DNA of 64,000 bases from UBA1740 sp045587025 (lineage in GTDB: Bacteria; Bacillota; Clostridia; Oscillospirales; CAG-272): contig JAZNBK010000053.1 in assembly GCA_045587025.1 (NCBI GenBank), positions 1-64,000 of the forward strand. The letters run 5' to 3'. The position numbers and the translations under genes are program-made. Below the pieces are notes generated by a model. It made no database searches. It saw only the letters and a list, made by a program, of their open reading frames with translations, and was not told the origin of the DNA. Each line of letters opens with the position of its first letter. Within the stretch, counting starts at the first letter, position 1. Positions 35,788 through 43,423 of the stretch are shown here, piece after piece.

Positions 35788-36464
35788 GAGAAACGGAAAA
35801 GAAGAAACGCCTTTTCGAAATTGAAAAGGTCTTAAAACGCCTCTACCCTGACGCAAAATGCTCGCTTGAATATGAAAACGATCCATGGAAGCTCTTAATA
35901 ATGGGACGGCTCTCTGCCCAATGCACCGATGAAAGAGTAAATATCGTCTGCCGTGAGCTTTTCAAGGTATTGCCTGATGCGTACGCTATGGCAAAAGCAG
36001 AGCTTTCCACAATCGAAAACCTGATAAAGCCCTGCGGTCTTTATCATATGAAGGCGAAAAATCTAAAGGAGTCCTCACAAATGTTGATTGACAAATTCGA
36101 TGGGCGGCTCCCTGACACTATGGATGAGCTTTTAATGCTTCCGGGCGTGGGAAGGAAGATTGCCAATCTGATTTTAGGCGACGTTTTCCATAAAAGCGCG
36201 ATAGTTACCGATACTCATTGTATAAGAATTTGTGGCAGATTTGGAATGTACCCCGAAAGCGAAAAAAATCCGTATAAAATTGAAAAAATACTTACGCCGC
36301 TCGCAACTCCCGAAACGTCGAGCGACCTGTGCCACCGCCTTGTTCTTTTCGGGCGTGAGATATGTACCGCGCGCTCCCCGAAATGCAACGAATGTCCTAT
36401 GGGCGCTATGGACTTGTGCGAAAAATATAATAAGGCGAGCAAGAGAAAACGCTCGGAGGTTTAA
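35784..36464 (+). CDS. nth: Endonuclease III
   Basis: This base-excision repair glycosylase/AP-lyase acts on oxidised pyrimidines. The 226-aa product has the helix-hairpin-helix LPGVGRKIANLIL with the catalytic lysine and VTDTHCIRICGR with the catalytic aspartate. The C-terminal [4Fe-4S] site uses C-x6-C-x2-C followed by seven residues before the last Cys, rather than the usual five. It overlaps maf by 4 bp. Confidence 0.94.
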   Translation: MRETEKKKRLFEIEKVLKRLYPDAKCSLEYENDPWKLLIMGRLSAQCTDERVNIVCRELFKVLPDAYAMAKAELSTIENLIKPCGLYHMKAKNLKESSQMLIDKFDGRLPDTMDELLMLPGVGRKIANLILGDVFHKSAIVTDTHCIRICGRFGMYPESEKNPYKIEKILTPLATPETSSDLCHRLVLFGREICTARSPKCNECPMGAMDLCEKYNKASKRKRSEV

Positions 36465-36465
36465 A

Positions 36466-37065
36466 ATGGAAAAGCTAAAAATAGACAGACCTATCATTGT
36501 CGAGGGAAAATACGACAAAATAACGCTCCTCTCAGTTTTAGACGCGCATATTATTACCACGGGCGGTTTTTCGCTGTTCAATAAAAAGGAAAAGCTCTCG
36601 CTTATCAAGCAGCTCGGCGAAAAGCACGGAATTATTCTGCTGACAGACAGCGACGGAGGTGGTAGACAGATACGCTCTTATCTATCATCTGCCCTACCAA
36701 AAGAAAAAATAACTCATCTCTATATACCTCAGATCGAGGGCAAGGAGAAAAGAAAAAAATCACCCTCAAAATCAGGGCTCTTGGGCGTTGAGGGAATGAA
36801 AAAAGAGCTTCTTTACTGCCTCTTCAAGCCGTATTCAAACGGCGAAGGCGCTACCTTGCATTACGGCGGCATAACGAAGAACGATTTTTATTTTGACGGG
36901 CTTTCGGGCGGTAGTGGAAGCAAGGAAAAGAGAGCTTGCCTTGCAAGGAGATTTTCACTACCCGAAGATATGAGCGCAAACTCGCTTTTAGAAGCGCTGA
37001 ATCTCTTGATAACTCTCGACGAATATAAGGATTGCGTCGGGGAGATAGCCCAAAATGTCAACTAA
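36466..37065 (+). CDS. TOPRIM-domain protein, ribonuclease M5-like
   Basis: The 199-aa product has a TOPRIM domain with the acidic residues E13 (IVEGKYDK) and D61-x-D63 (LTDSDGGGRQIR). Ribonuclease M5 (5S rRNA maturation) has this plan, and the length is near its size, but the later sequence is divergent and lacks features that would prove it. A small primase-like role is the alternative. The ATG at 36466 is preceded by a perfect GGAGGT that overlaps the nth stop region. Confidence 0.7.
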   Translation: MEKLKIDRPIIVEGKYDKITLLSVLDAHIITTGGFSLFNKKEKLSLIKQLGEKHGIILLTDSDGGGRQIRSYLSSALPKEKITHLYIPQIEGKEKRKKSPSKSGLLGVEGMKKELLYCLFKPYSNGEGATLHYGGITKNDFYFDGLSGGSGSKEKRACLARRFSLPEDMSANSLLEALNLLITLDEYKDCVGEIAQNVN

Positions 37066-37092
37066 ACATTACAAACAAAAAGAGGAGAATTT

Positions 37093-37533
37093 ATGCTGAC
37101 ACATTCTTTCTACGGTGCGAAATATCTGACCACCCTTCGCCTTCAGCCGAACGGAAAGTTAATAAAAACGCTGGGAGAGCTTTTCAAGGTTCTTCTTTCC
37201 TGCTGGTCGAAGGACACCTCAAATCCTACCCATAACGAAAAATGGAACAGAGCCAACCCCACTGTCGCGCAATCCGACGTTACATCAATGCTGGTATGCG
37301 ATATGTTCGGAGGAACTATCCATAAAATAGAGGTAGACGGTTTTACGCATTATTTCAATAAAATAAACGGAAATTACATAGATATGACAAGAGAACAGTT
37401 CGAAATTTCAAAGACGCCTATAGCTTACGAGGAAAACGTAGAAGTTGCGCGCGCCTCTCTAAACGACGACGAAGCCGTAACGAGCCGATATAAGCTGCTT
37501 TTAAAAAGAATTTCGGATTATTTGGCGGTTTAA
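37093..37533 (+). CDS. YunG-like protein
   Basis: This 146-aa protein resembles the YunG family of Firmicutes: SKDTSNPTHNEKW followed by VTSMLVCDMFGGTIH and FTHYFNKINGNYIDMTREQF. The conserved Cys/His-containing core suggests a papain-like fold, but no activity is established. AGAGGAG precedes the ATG at 37093. It lies 27 bp after the TOPRIM gene and may be part of that operon. Confidence 0.65.
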   Translation: MLTHSFYGAKYLTTLRLQPNGKLIKTLGELFKVLLSCWSKDTSNPTHNEKWNRANPTVAQSDVTSMLVCDMFGGTIHKIEVDGFTHYFNKINGNYIDMTREQFEISKTPIAYEENVEVARASLNDDEAVTSRYKLLLKRISDYLAV

Positions 37534-37575
37534 TTGTTTAACATTTATAAAATTCATTTGTAAAGGAAAAAAATT

Positions 37576-38133
37576 ATGCTAACGTTAAGAAAAGGACGCC
37601 CTGAAAACGAAGAAGGAAGATTAGAAAAGGAAATAAAGGTTTACGACCTGCTCGACAAGCTCGGCGTAGAATATTGGCAGATTGATCACGAGCCGGCAAT
37701 GACGATGCAGGTATGCGCGGAAATAGACAAGGTTCTCTTGACCTCAACCTGCAAGAATTTATTTTTGTGTAACCGTCAACAAACCGACTTCTATCTTTTG
37801 CTTATAGATGCCGATAAGATTTTCAAAACGAAATTTCTTTCCTCACAGCTTGGAGTAGCGCGGCTTTCCTTTGCGGGCGAGGAATTTATGTCAGAGCTTT
37901 TAGACCTCACGCCCGGCTCTGTAAGCGTTATGGGACTTGCAAATGACAAGGAAGGAAGGGTCCGTCTGGTAATAGATAAGGATATTCTTAAAAACGAGTA
38001 TCTCGGATTTCACCCCTGCATAAACACCTCAAGCTTCAAAATAAAGACGACGGACCTCTTGGACGTGGTTATCCCCGCATTAAATCACACCCCCGTTATC
38101 GTAGACCTTCCCTCTGTCGAGGAAGCACAATAA
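37576..38133 (+). CDS. YbaK/ProX-type aminoacyl-tRNA deacylase (PrdX-like)
   Basis: This 185-aa member of the Cys-tRNAPro/Ala-tRNAPro deacylase family hydrolyses misacylated tRNA in trans. The fold is recognised from YDLLDKLGVEYWQIDHEPAMT, the CKNLFLCNRQQ strand and the GSVSVMGLAND loop. Clostridial relatives (PrdX/ProX) edit alanyl-tRNA(Pro). A poly-A-rich AAAGGAAAAAAATT region provides the Shine-Dalgarno. It stands alone, upstream of the PerR promoter. Confidence 0.88.
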   Translation: MLTLRKGRPENEEGRLEKEIKVYDLLDKLGVEYWQIDHEPAMTMQVCAEIDKVLLTSTCKNLFLCNRQQTDFYLLLIDADKIFKTKFLSSQLGVARLSFAGEEFMSELLDLTPGSVSVMGLANDKEGRVRLVIDKDILKNEYLGFHPCINTSSFKIKTTDLLDVVIPALNHTPVIVDLPSVEEAQ

Positions 38134-38161
38134 AAAATTTTTATTTTTTTTAAAAAACCTA

Positions 38162-38190
38162 TTGACAAAGTAAAAATCCTCTGTTATAAT
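38162..38190 (+). promoter_or_regulatory. Promoter of perR
   Basis: A consensus promoter, TTGACA (38162-38167), 17-bp spacer, TATAAT (38185-38190). The PerR box overlaps its -10 element. Confidence 0.9.
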
Positions 38191-38198
38191 AATGATAA
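38184..38198 (+). promoter_or_regulatory. PerR box at the perR promoter
   Basis: TTATAATAATGATAA matches the Bacillus PerR consensus TTATAATNATTATAA at all but one defined position and sits on the -10/start region. This fits autorepression by the Fur-family protein encoded next. Confidence 0.8.
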
Positions 38199-38223
38199 CC
38201 ATTACTGATAAGGAGGGTGATTG

Positions 38224-38589
38224 ATGAGATATTCACATCAAAGAGAGCTCATCCGCGAAGTAGTAAAGGGAAGATTTGATCATCCTACGGCAGATATGAT
38301 ATATGACGCCGTAAGAGAACGAGAAGCAACGATAAGTTTAGGCACGGTGTATCGCAACCTGAAGCAGCTTTCTGAGGAAAACTGCATTGATACCCTTGAG
38401 ACCGTGGACAAAAAAATCCATTACGACGGCAGAACTGAACCACACGTTCATTTCATATGTACGGCTTGTAATCAGATTTTTGACTTCATGCTTCCCTTGA
38501 AGGTTCCCGATGAGATATCAAAAAAGGGATTTTCGGTTGATTCCGAAAAATGTGTTTATTACGGCTCATGCGACGCCTGTAGAAAGTAA
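38224..38589 (+). CDS. perR: PerR-type peroxide-sensing Fur-family repressor
   Basis: This 121-aa regulator lacks about 20 N-terminal residues of Bacillus PerR but keeps its sensing residues: His in HPTADMIYDAV, Asp in HYDGRTEPHVHFIC (aligning with PerR D85) and Asp in QIFDF (aligning with D104). The two C-x-x-C pairs (CTAC, CDAC) form the structural zinc site. Asp at the D85 position favours a peroxide sensor over an iron regulator. I start at the ATG at 38224 with AGGAGGG six bases upstream; an adjacent TTG is at 38221. Downstream genes are peroxide defence. Confidence 0.88.
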   Translation: MRYSHQRELIREVVKGRFDHPTADMIYDAVREREATISLGTVYRNLKQLSEENCIDTLETVDKKIHYDGRTEPHVHFICTACNQIFDFMLPLKVPDEISKKGFSVDSEKCVYYGSCDACRK

Positions 38590-38622
38590 ATATGCGAGTT
38601 TTCGCTAAAAAATATTAAAAAA

Positions 38623-38637
38623 TTATCATTATTAAAG
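38623..38637 (-). promoter_or_regulatory. Second PerR-like box before the rubrerythrin gene
   Basis: Read on the minus strand, CTTTAATAATGATAA matches 12 of 15 PerR-box positions and shares the 11-mer AATAATGATAA with the perR box. It overlaps the Shine-Dalgarno of the rubrerythrin gene. Confidence 0.55.
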
Positions 38638-38647
38638 GAGAATTATT

Positions 38648-39190
38648 ATGAAAAAATTTGTTTGTTCCATTTGCGGTTACGTTCACGAGGGAGATTCCGC
38701 TCCCGAAAAATGCCCACAGTGCAAAGCGCCCGCTTCTAAGTTTGCAGAGCAGAAGGAAGGACTTGCTTGGGCTGCCGAGCACGTAGTAGGCGTCGCTCAG
38801 GGCGTAGATGAAGAAATCATCGAAGGGCTCAGAATGAACTTCACAGGCGAATGTACCGAGGTTGGTATGTATCTCGCTATGGCAAGAGTAGCGCACAGAG
38901 AGGGCTATCCCGAAATCGGTCTTTACTGGGAAAAGGCGGCTTACGAGGAAGCAGAGCACGCCGCTAAATTTGCAGAGCTTCTCGGAGAGGTAGTTACCGA
39001 TTCCACAAAGAAAAATCTCGAATTGAGAGTTGCGGCTGAAAACGGCGCGACCGAGGGCAAGTTTGCTATCGCAAAAAGAGCGAAGGAGCTTGGACTCGAC
39101 GCTATCCATGACACCGTTCATGAAATGGCAAGAGATGAGGCAAGACACGGTAAAGCATTCGAAGGACTTCTTAAGAGATACTTCAAATAA
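38648..39190 (+). CDS. Reverse rubrerythrin
   Basis: This 180-aa non-haem iron peroxidase reduces hydrogen peroxide in anaerobes. The rubredoxin-like domain lies at the N-terminus (CSICGYVHEG and CPQCKAP, residues 5-27) and the di-iron four-helix bundle follows, with glutamates in FTGECTEVGMY, YEEAEHAAKF and the final DEARHG. This domain order is the reverse of classical rubrerythrin and is typical of clostridial oxidative-stress proteins. AAAGGAG precedes the ATG. Confidence 0.95.
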   Translation: MKKFVCSICGYVHEGDSAPEKCPQCKAPASKFAEQKEGLAWAAEHVVGVAQGVDEEIIEGLRMNFTGECTEVGMYLAMARVAHREGYPEIGLYWEKAAYEEAEHAAKFAELLGEVVTDSTKKNLELRVAAENGATEGKFAIAKRAKELGLDAIHDTVHEMARDEARHGKAFEGLLKRYFK

Positions 39191-39266
39191 AAAGCAAACG
39201 GCTGAATAATACCGATTGTATAACGGCTATAATTAATAAAAACAAATCATAGTAAAGGAGTTCATT

Positions 39267-39422
39267 ATGGATAAATACGTATGCCCCTGCGGATATGAAT
39301 ACGACCCCGCTCTTGGCGATCCCGATAACGGAGTTGCTCCCGGCACGGCGTGGGAGGATGTTCCTGAGGATTGGGTATGTCCTGTATGCGGTCTTGGCAA
39401 GGACGCCTTCGATAAGGCATAA
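39267..39422 (+). CDS. Rubredoxin with an atypical first knuckle
   Basis: This 51-aa electron carrier supplies electrons to rubrerythrin-type peroxidases. The second iron knuckle is normal (WVCPVCGLGKDAF). The first reads YVCPCGYEYDP, so its cysteines are separated by one residue (C-P-C-G) rather than two. The DNA (TGC CCC TGC GGA) is unambiguous. AAAGGAG lies before the ATG at 39267. It forms a peroxide-defence unit with the reverse rubrerythrin. Confidence 0.92.
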   Translation: MDKYVCPCGYEYDPALGDPDNGVAPGTAWEDVPEDWVCPVCGLGKDAFDKA

Positions 39423-39426
39423 ATTA

Positions 39427-39540
39427 AAACGCCCCTTTGATTCGGATGCTTTACGTTTCGGATTAAACGGGGCGTTTCTATTGGAATAACCGACATTTAT
39501 ACGGTAAAAAAGGAGTTTCGCAGAAGCGAAACTCCTTTTT
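39427..39540. repeat. 113-bp direct repeat, copy 1 (two terminator hairpins)
   Basis: The repeat contains hairpin 1, AAACGCCCC...GGGGCGTTT (39427-39476), the natural terminator of the rubredoxin gene, and hairpin 2, AAAAGGAGTTTCG...CGAAACTCCTTTT (about 39508-39540). A near-identical copy is at 41831-41942, with one base deleted and one substituted. The two copies bracket the methyltransferase/nuclease cassette. Confidence 0.95.
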
Positions 39541-39559
39541 CCTATTTCCTTTGAAGTGA

Positions 39560-39588
39560 TTGATTTTTTGGAAATGCTGTGATATAAT
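39560..39588 (+). promoter_or_regulatory. Promoter of the methyltransferase/nuclease cassette
   Basis: TTGATT (39560-39565), a 17-bp spacer ending in TGTGA and a perfect TATAAT (39583-39588), 37 bp before the methyltransferase start. Confidence 0.75.
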
Positions 39589-39624
39589 GTTAATAAGTGT
39601 AACTATATTTAGGAGTAGATATAT

Positions 39625-40695
39625 ATGGAAGGAACAAGAGATTTACAGACTGCAAAAAATGCTAAAAAAGATGAGTTTTATACTCAACTTGAAGATATAG
39701 AGTTAGAGTTAAAGCATTACAGAAAAGAGTTTAAGGACAAGGTTATTTTCTGCAACTGTGATGACCCTTTTGAAAGCAACTTTTTTAAATATTTTGCAAT
39801 GAACTTTAATGCTTTTGGTTTAAAAAAGTTAATTGCTACTTGTTATGCTACTTCTCCAATAGCAAACGTTCAACTTTCTTTATTCGACATTATAGAACCC
39901 CATACAGAAGGAGATAACAAGAAACCATATAAAATTGAGATTACAGAAGTTAAGGACTTAAACCAAGATGGAGCAATAGACCTTTTTGATGTTGAATATC
40001 TGCTCAAAAATGACAAAAATACTCTTTCCTTACTCAATGGAGATGGAGATTTTAGAAGTGAAGAGTGCATAGAACTTTTAAAGCAAGCAGATATTGTTAT
40101 AACTAACCCTCCTTTTTCTTTGTTTAGAGAATATGTTGCTCAACTTGTAGAATATGATAAAAAGTTTATCATTATAGGAAATGTTAATGCCCTAACATAT
40201 AAAGAAATATTTACACTGTTTAAAAACAATAAAATGTGGTTGGGTTATAGCATACATAGTGGAGATAGAGAGTTTAGAGTGCCTGATGACTACCCTTTAA
40301 ATGCATCAGGTTATAGAGTTGATAGTGAAGGAAATAAATACATAAGAGTTAAAGGTGTTAGGTGGTATACAAATATTGACTATGAAGAAAGACATCAAGA
40401 TTTAATATTGTATAAACCATATACAAAAGAAGAATACCCTAAATATGATAACTATGATGCTATAAATGTTGATAAAACAGTAGAAATACCTTGTGATTAT
40501 GAAGGTGTTATGGGTGTTCCAATTACATTTATTGATAAGTTTAACCCCGACCAATTTGAAATATTAGGTATGTCTGCATCAGCAGGTTATAATGCAGATA
40601 TTGTAGGTATTCCATTTATGGGAGTAAAAGATGCAAGACCCTTGATAAATGGAAAAAATACTTATGCAAGAGTTTTTATTAAGAAAAAGAGGTAA
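39625..40695 (+). CDS. EcoRI-family adenine-specific DNA methyltransferase
   Basis: This 356-aa protein belongs to the EcoRI-type N6-adenine methyltransferase family. It has KKDEFYTQLEDIE near residues 14-26, the FCNCDDPFESNFFKYF segment (42-57) that is characteristic of the family, and the catalytic motif IV NPPF at 161-164. It methylates adenine in a defined DNA site using SAM; the site is unknown. It starts 12-15 bp downstream of AGGAG. Codon use is markedly more AT-rich than in neighbouring core genes, suggesting recent transfer. The nuclease gene starts 4 bp after its stop. Confidence 0.92.
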   Translation: MEGTRDLQTAKNAKKDEFYTQLEDIELELKHYRKEFKDKVIFCNCDDPFESNFFKYFAMNFNAFGLKKLIATCYATSPIANVQLSLFDIIEPHTEGDNKKPYKIEITEVKDLNQDGAIDLFDVEYLLKNDKNTLSLLNGDGDFRSEECIELLKQADIVITNPPFSLFREYVAQLVEYDKKFIIIGNVNALTYKEIFTLFKNNKMWLGYSIHSGDREFRVPDDYPLNASGYRVDSEGNKYIRVKGVRWYTNIDYEERHQDLILYKPYTKEEYPKYDNYDAINVDKTVEIPCDYEGVMGVPITFIDKFNPDQFEILGMSASAGYNADIVGIPFMGVKDARPLINGKNTYARVFIKKKR

Positions 40696-40699
40696 GTTT

Positions 40700-41809
40700 A
40701 TGGAAATAAAATTGACTGAAATATTAGTTAAAGATTTAGTTGCTGGTTATGTTGACAGTGCAGAAAATGGAGTTGTTGCGTATGGGGGTAAACTCAATGT
40801 AAGACCTGCCTTTCAAAGAGAATTTGTTTACAGTGGTAAACAGAGAGATGCCGTCATAGAAACCATAAAAAAGGACTTCCCATTAAATGTAATGTATTGG
40901 GTTAAAAGTGAAAACGGTGGTTTTGAATTACTTGATGGACAACAAAGAACCATAAGCATTTGTCAATATGTCAATGGAGAATATTCAATAGACCACAGAG
41001 CATTTGGAAACTTAACAAAAACAGAGCAGGACGAGATTTTAGACTACAAGCTTATGGTTTATATTTGCGAAGGTAATGACAAAGAGAAATTAGATTGGTT
41101 TAAAATCATAAACATAGCGGGCGAAAAATTGACAGACCAAGAGTTGAGAAATGCCATTTACACAGGAGAGTGGTTATCAAATGCAAAGGCATATTTCAGT
41201 AAAAATGGTTGCCCTGCTTATCAGGTAGCAAGTAAGTATATGAAAGGAACACCCATAAGGCAAGACTACCTTGAGACTGTCTTAAAATGGATTTCTGCAA
41301 GAGACAATATTGACTTGGAAGATTATATGGCAGAACACCAGAACACAACAAATGCAAGTGAATTATGGTTGTATTTCAACAGTGTTATTACTTGGGTAAA
41401 AACTATATTCCCTAATTACAGAAAAGAAATGCAAGGCATTGAGTGGGGACTGCTCTATAACAAGTATGGTAATGACAAACTTGACCCCCAGAAACTTGAA
41501 AAAAGAATAGTTGAACTTATGCAAGATGATGACATAACAAAGAGAAGTGGCATATATGAATACTTATTAAGTGGAGAAGAAAAACACCTTAATATAAGAA
41601 CTTTCACAGACACAATGAAAAGAAAAGTTTATGAGAAACAAAAAGGTATATGCCCACATTGTGTAATGGAAAAGAAAGAAAAAACACATTGGGAGATTGA
41701 AGAAATGGAGGCAGACCATATTACTCCTTGGTGTGAAGGAGGAAAAACAGAAATTGAAAACTGTCAAATGCTCTGCAAAGAACACAACAGAAGAAAATCA
41801 AGCAACTAA
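40700..41809 (+). CDS. DUF262-HNH endonuclease
   Basis: This 369-aa protein fuses an N-terminal DUF262 domain, with the QR motifs FQREFVYSGKQRD (39-50) and LLDGQQRTISI (78-87), to a C-terminal HNH nuclease with C318-P-H-C321, the D339-H340 pair, N354 and C359...H362. DUF262 occurs in modification-dependent or modification-sensing restriction enzymes such as GmrSD, SspE and BrxU, where it may bind or hydrolyse nucleotides. Here it probably supplies the cutting function beside the methyltransferase. AAGAGGT overlapping the methyltransferase stop is its Shine-Dalgarno, so I use the ATG at 40700. Confidence 0.88.
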   Translation: MEIKLTEILVKDLVAGYVDSAENGVVAYGGKLNVRPAFQREFVYSGKQRDAVIETIKKDFPLNVMYWVKSENGGFELLDGQQRTISICQYVNGEYSIDHRAFGNLTKTEQDEILDYKLMVYICEGNDKEKLDWFKIINIAGEKLTDQELRNAIYTGEWLSNAKAYFSKNGCPAYQVASKYMKGTPIRQDYLETVLKWISARDNIDLEDYMAEHQNTTNASELWLYFNSVITWVKTIFPNYRKEMQGIEWGLLYNKYGNDKLDPQKLEKRIVELMQDDDITKRSGIYEYLLSGEEKHLNIRTFTDTMKRKVYEKQKGICPHCVMEKKEKTHWEIEEMEADHITPWCEGGKTEIENCQMLCKEHNRRKSSN

Positions 41810-41830
41810 AAATCAAGCTGAAATTTAAAT

Positions 41831-41942
41831 AACGCCCTTTGATTCGGATGCTTTGCGTTTCGGATTAAACGGGGCGTTTCTATTGGAATAACCGACATTT
41901 ATACGGTAAAAAAGGAGTTTCGCAGAAGCGAAACTCCTTTTT
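41831..41942. repeat. 112-bp direct repeat, copy 2 (two terminator hairpins)
   Basis: This copy matches 39428-39540 except for one missing C in the first hairpin arm and an A-to-G change. It acts as the terminator of the DUF262-HNH gene and, through the second hairpin, of the convergent MATE gene. Confidence 0.95.
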
Positions 41943-41956
41943 TCTTTTTAATTTGC

Positions 41957-43345
41957 TTAATCGAGCTTTAAGTTACCGCCCTTAAATCCTATTTTATGGT
42001 AATAGATAAGATAAATCAAAGTACAGACAAGCCAACCGGCAGGATACCCCATAGCGATATTCATAACGGTATTGCTTATATAGTTCGCCATAACGAACAT
42101 ATAGACCTGTCTGAAAAGGACGAAGCTGAAAAGCATAATAACCATAGGCGCGCGACTGTTTCCCGAGCCGCGAAGCGCTCCCGCATAAACCTGATTTACG
42201 CAGCAAAGCGCGTAAAAGGGAGTGATGTAGCGCAAAAACATCGTTCCGTATTTTATGATTTCGGGGTTTTCGTTAAAGAACCTTACCATAAACGGAGCGA
42301 ATGCCATTATCGGTATCATGACAACAATTGTTGTCAAGGTCGCTATGACGAGAGATATTCTGACACCCTTTTCGGCGCGAGCGGAATTCTTATTTCCAAG
42401 GTTCTGTCCTACAAAGGTAGTAGCCGCGAGAGAAACCGCCTGCATAGGCATAAACATAAATTGGTCTATCTTCGTATAGGCGGTCCAACCACCCATAACG
42501 GTATCTCCGAAGAAATTTATGTAGGACTGAACGAAAACGTTAGAAAAAGCGGTAATCGAAAGCTGAATGGCGGCGGGTATTCCCACTATTACTATTTTCT
42601 TCAAAATTGAAGCGTCGAAATCCAAATAGGGAGAAGTCAGACGGATGCAGCCCTTATGAGACAACAGCGTTATGACAACCAGCACCGCCGAGCAGCCCTG
42701 CGCTATAACCGTAGCGTAGGCGACACCCTCAACGCCCATATTGAACACTAAAACGAAAAGAAGGTCGAGTGCGATGTTTATAAGCGCGGAGCAGGTAAGG
42801 AAGTAGAACGGCTTTTTTGAATCTCCGATAGCGCGCAAAATTCCCGCGCCCATATTGTAGACCATAAGCCCTATCATACCCGCAAAGTAAATAGTTAAAT
42901 AACTCTTTGCCTCGAAAAATACGCTTTCGGGCGTATTCATCATATTAAGCATATAAGGAACGGTAACTATGCCCAAAACGCTAAGGAGCACACCGCAAAC
43001 GAGCGTGATGAGCGCAGACGTTCTCACCGCCTCGGACACCTTGTCGTATCTCTTTGCGCCGTAGTATTGCGAAATTACTACACCTGCGCCGCTTGCAAGG
43101 CCTGTAAAAAATCCTATCAGCATATTGATAATAGGTCCGACGGTTCCAACGGCGGAAAAGGCCTGGTCGCTTACGTAGCGCCCTAAAACCCAGGTATCTA
43201 CCGTATTATATAGCTGTTGAAAAACACTTCCCAAAAGCAACGGAAGTGAAAAAACGATTATATGCTTCCATATATTGCCGTCGGTCATATCGACATCTTC
43301 TTTTTGTCTTAGAAAAAATCTCTTAATAGTAGCTGTTATAGACAT
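41957..43345 (-). CDS. MATE-family efflux transporter
   Basis: This polytopic membrane protein of about 462 aa has roughly 12 helices and exports organic cations or drugs using sodium or proton gradients. The family is recognised from SLPLLLGSVFQQLYNTVDTW at the N-terminus and the repeated half beginning ILKKIVIVGIPAAIQL. I take the ATG at 43345 as the start because AAGAAGG lies eight bases before it; a TTG eight codons earlier is less likely. Downstream it ends at the second hairpin of repeat copy 2. Confidence 0.92.
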   Translation of the reverse strand: MSITATIKRFFLRQKEDVDMTDGNIWKHIIVFSLPLLLGSVFQQLYNTVDTWVLGRYVSDQAFSAVGTVGPIINMLIGFFTGLASGAGVVISQYYGAKRYDKVSEAVRTSALITLVCGVLLSVLGIVTVPYMLNMMNTPESVFFEAKSYLTIYFAGMIGLMVYNMGAGILRAIGDSKKPFYFLTCSALINIALDLLFVLVFNMGVEGVAYATVIAQGCSAVLVVITLLSHKGCIRLTSPYLDFDASILKKIVIVGIPAAIQLSITAFSNVFVQSYINFFGDTVMGGWTAYTKIDQFMFMPMQAVSLAATTFVGQNLGNKNSARAEKGVRISLVIATLTTIVVMIPIMAFAPFMVRFFNENPEIIKYGTMFLRYITPFYALCCVNQVYAGALRGSGNSRAPMVIMLFSFVLFRQVYMFVMANYISNTVMNIAMGYPAGWLVCTLIYLIYYHKIGFKGGNLKLD

Positions 43346-43423
43346 TAAAAAAACCTTCTTTGCAAACAAGCCAATGCTTCAAGTGTGATTATGTAGGTAA
43401 ACTATTTAAAGGCGACGCCTTTA

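Noticed and set aside
39427..41942. The bracketed cassette as an insertion sequence or composite transposon
   Set aside because: The flanking repeats are direct and consist of terminators; there is no transposase and there are no terminal inverted repeats.
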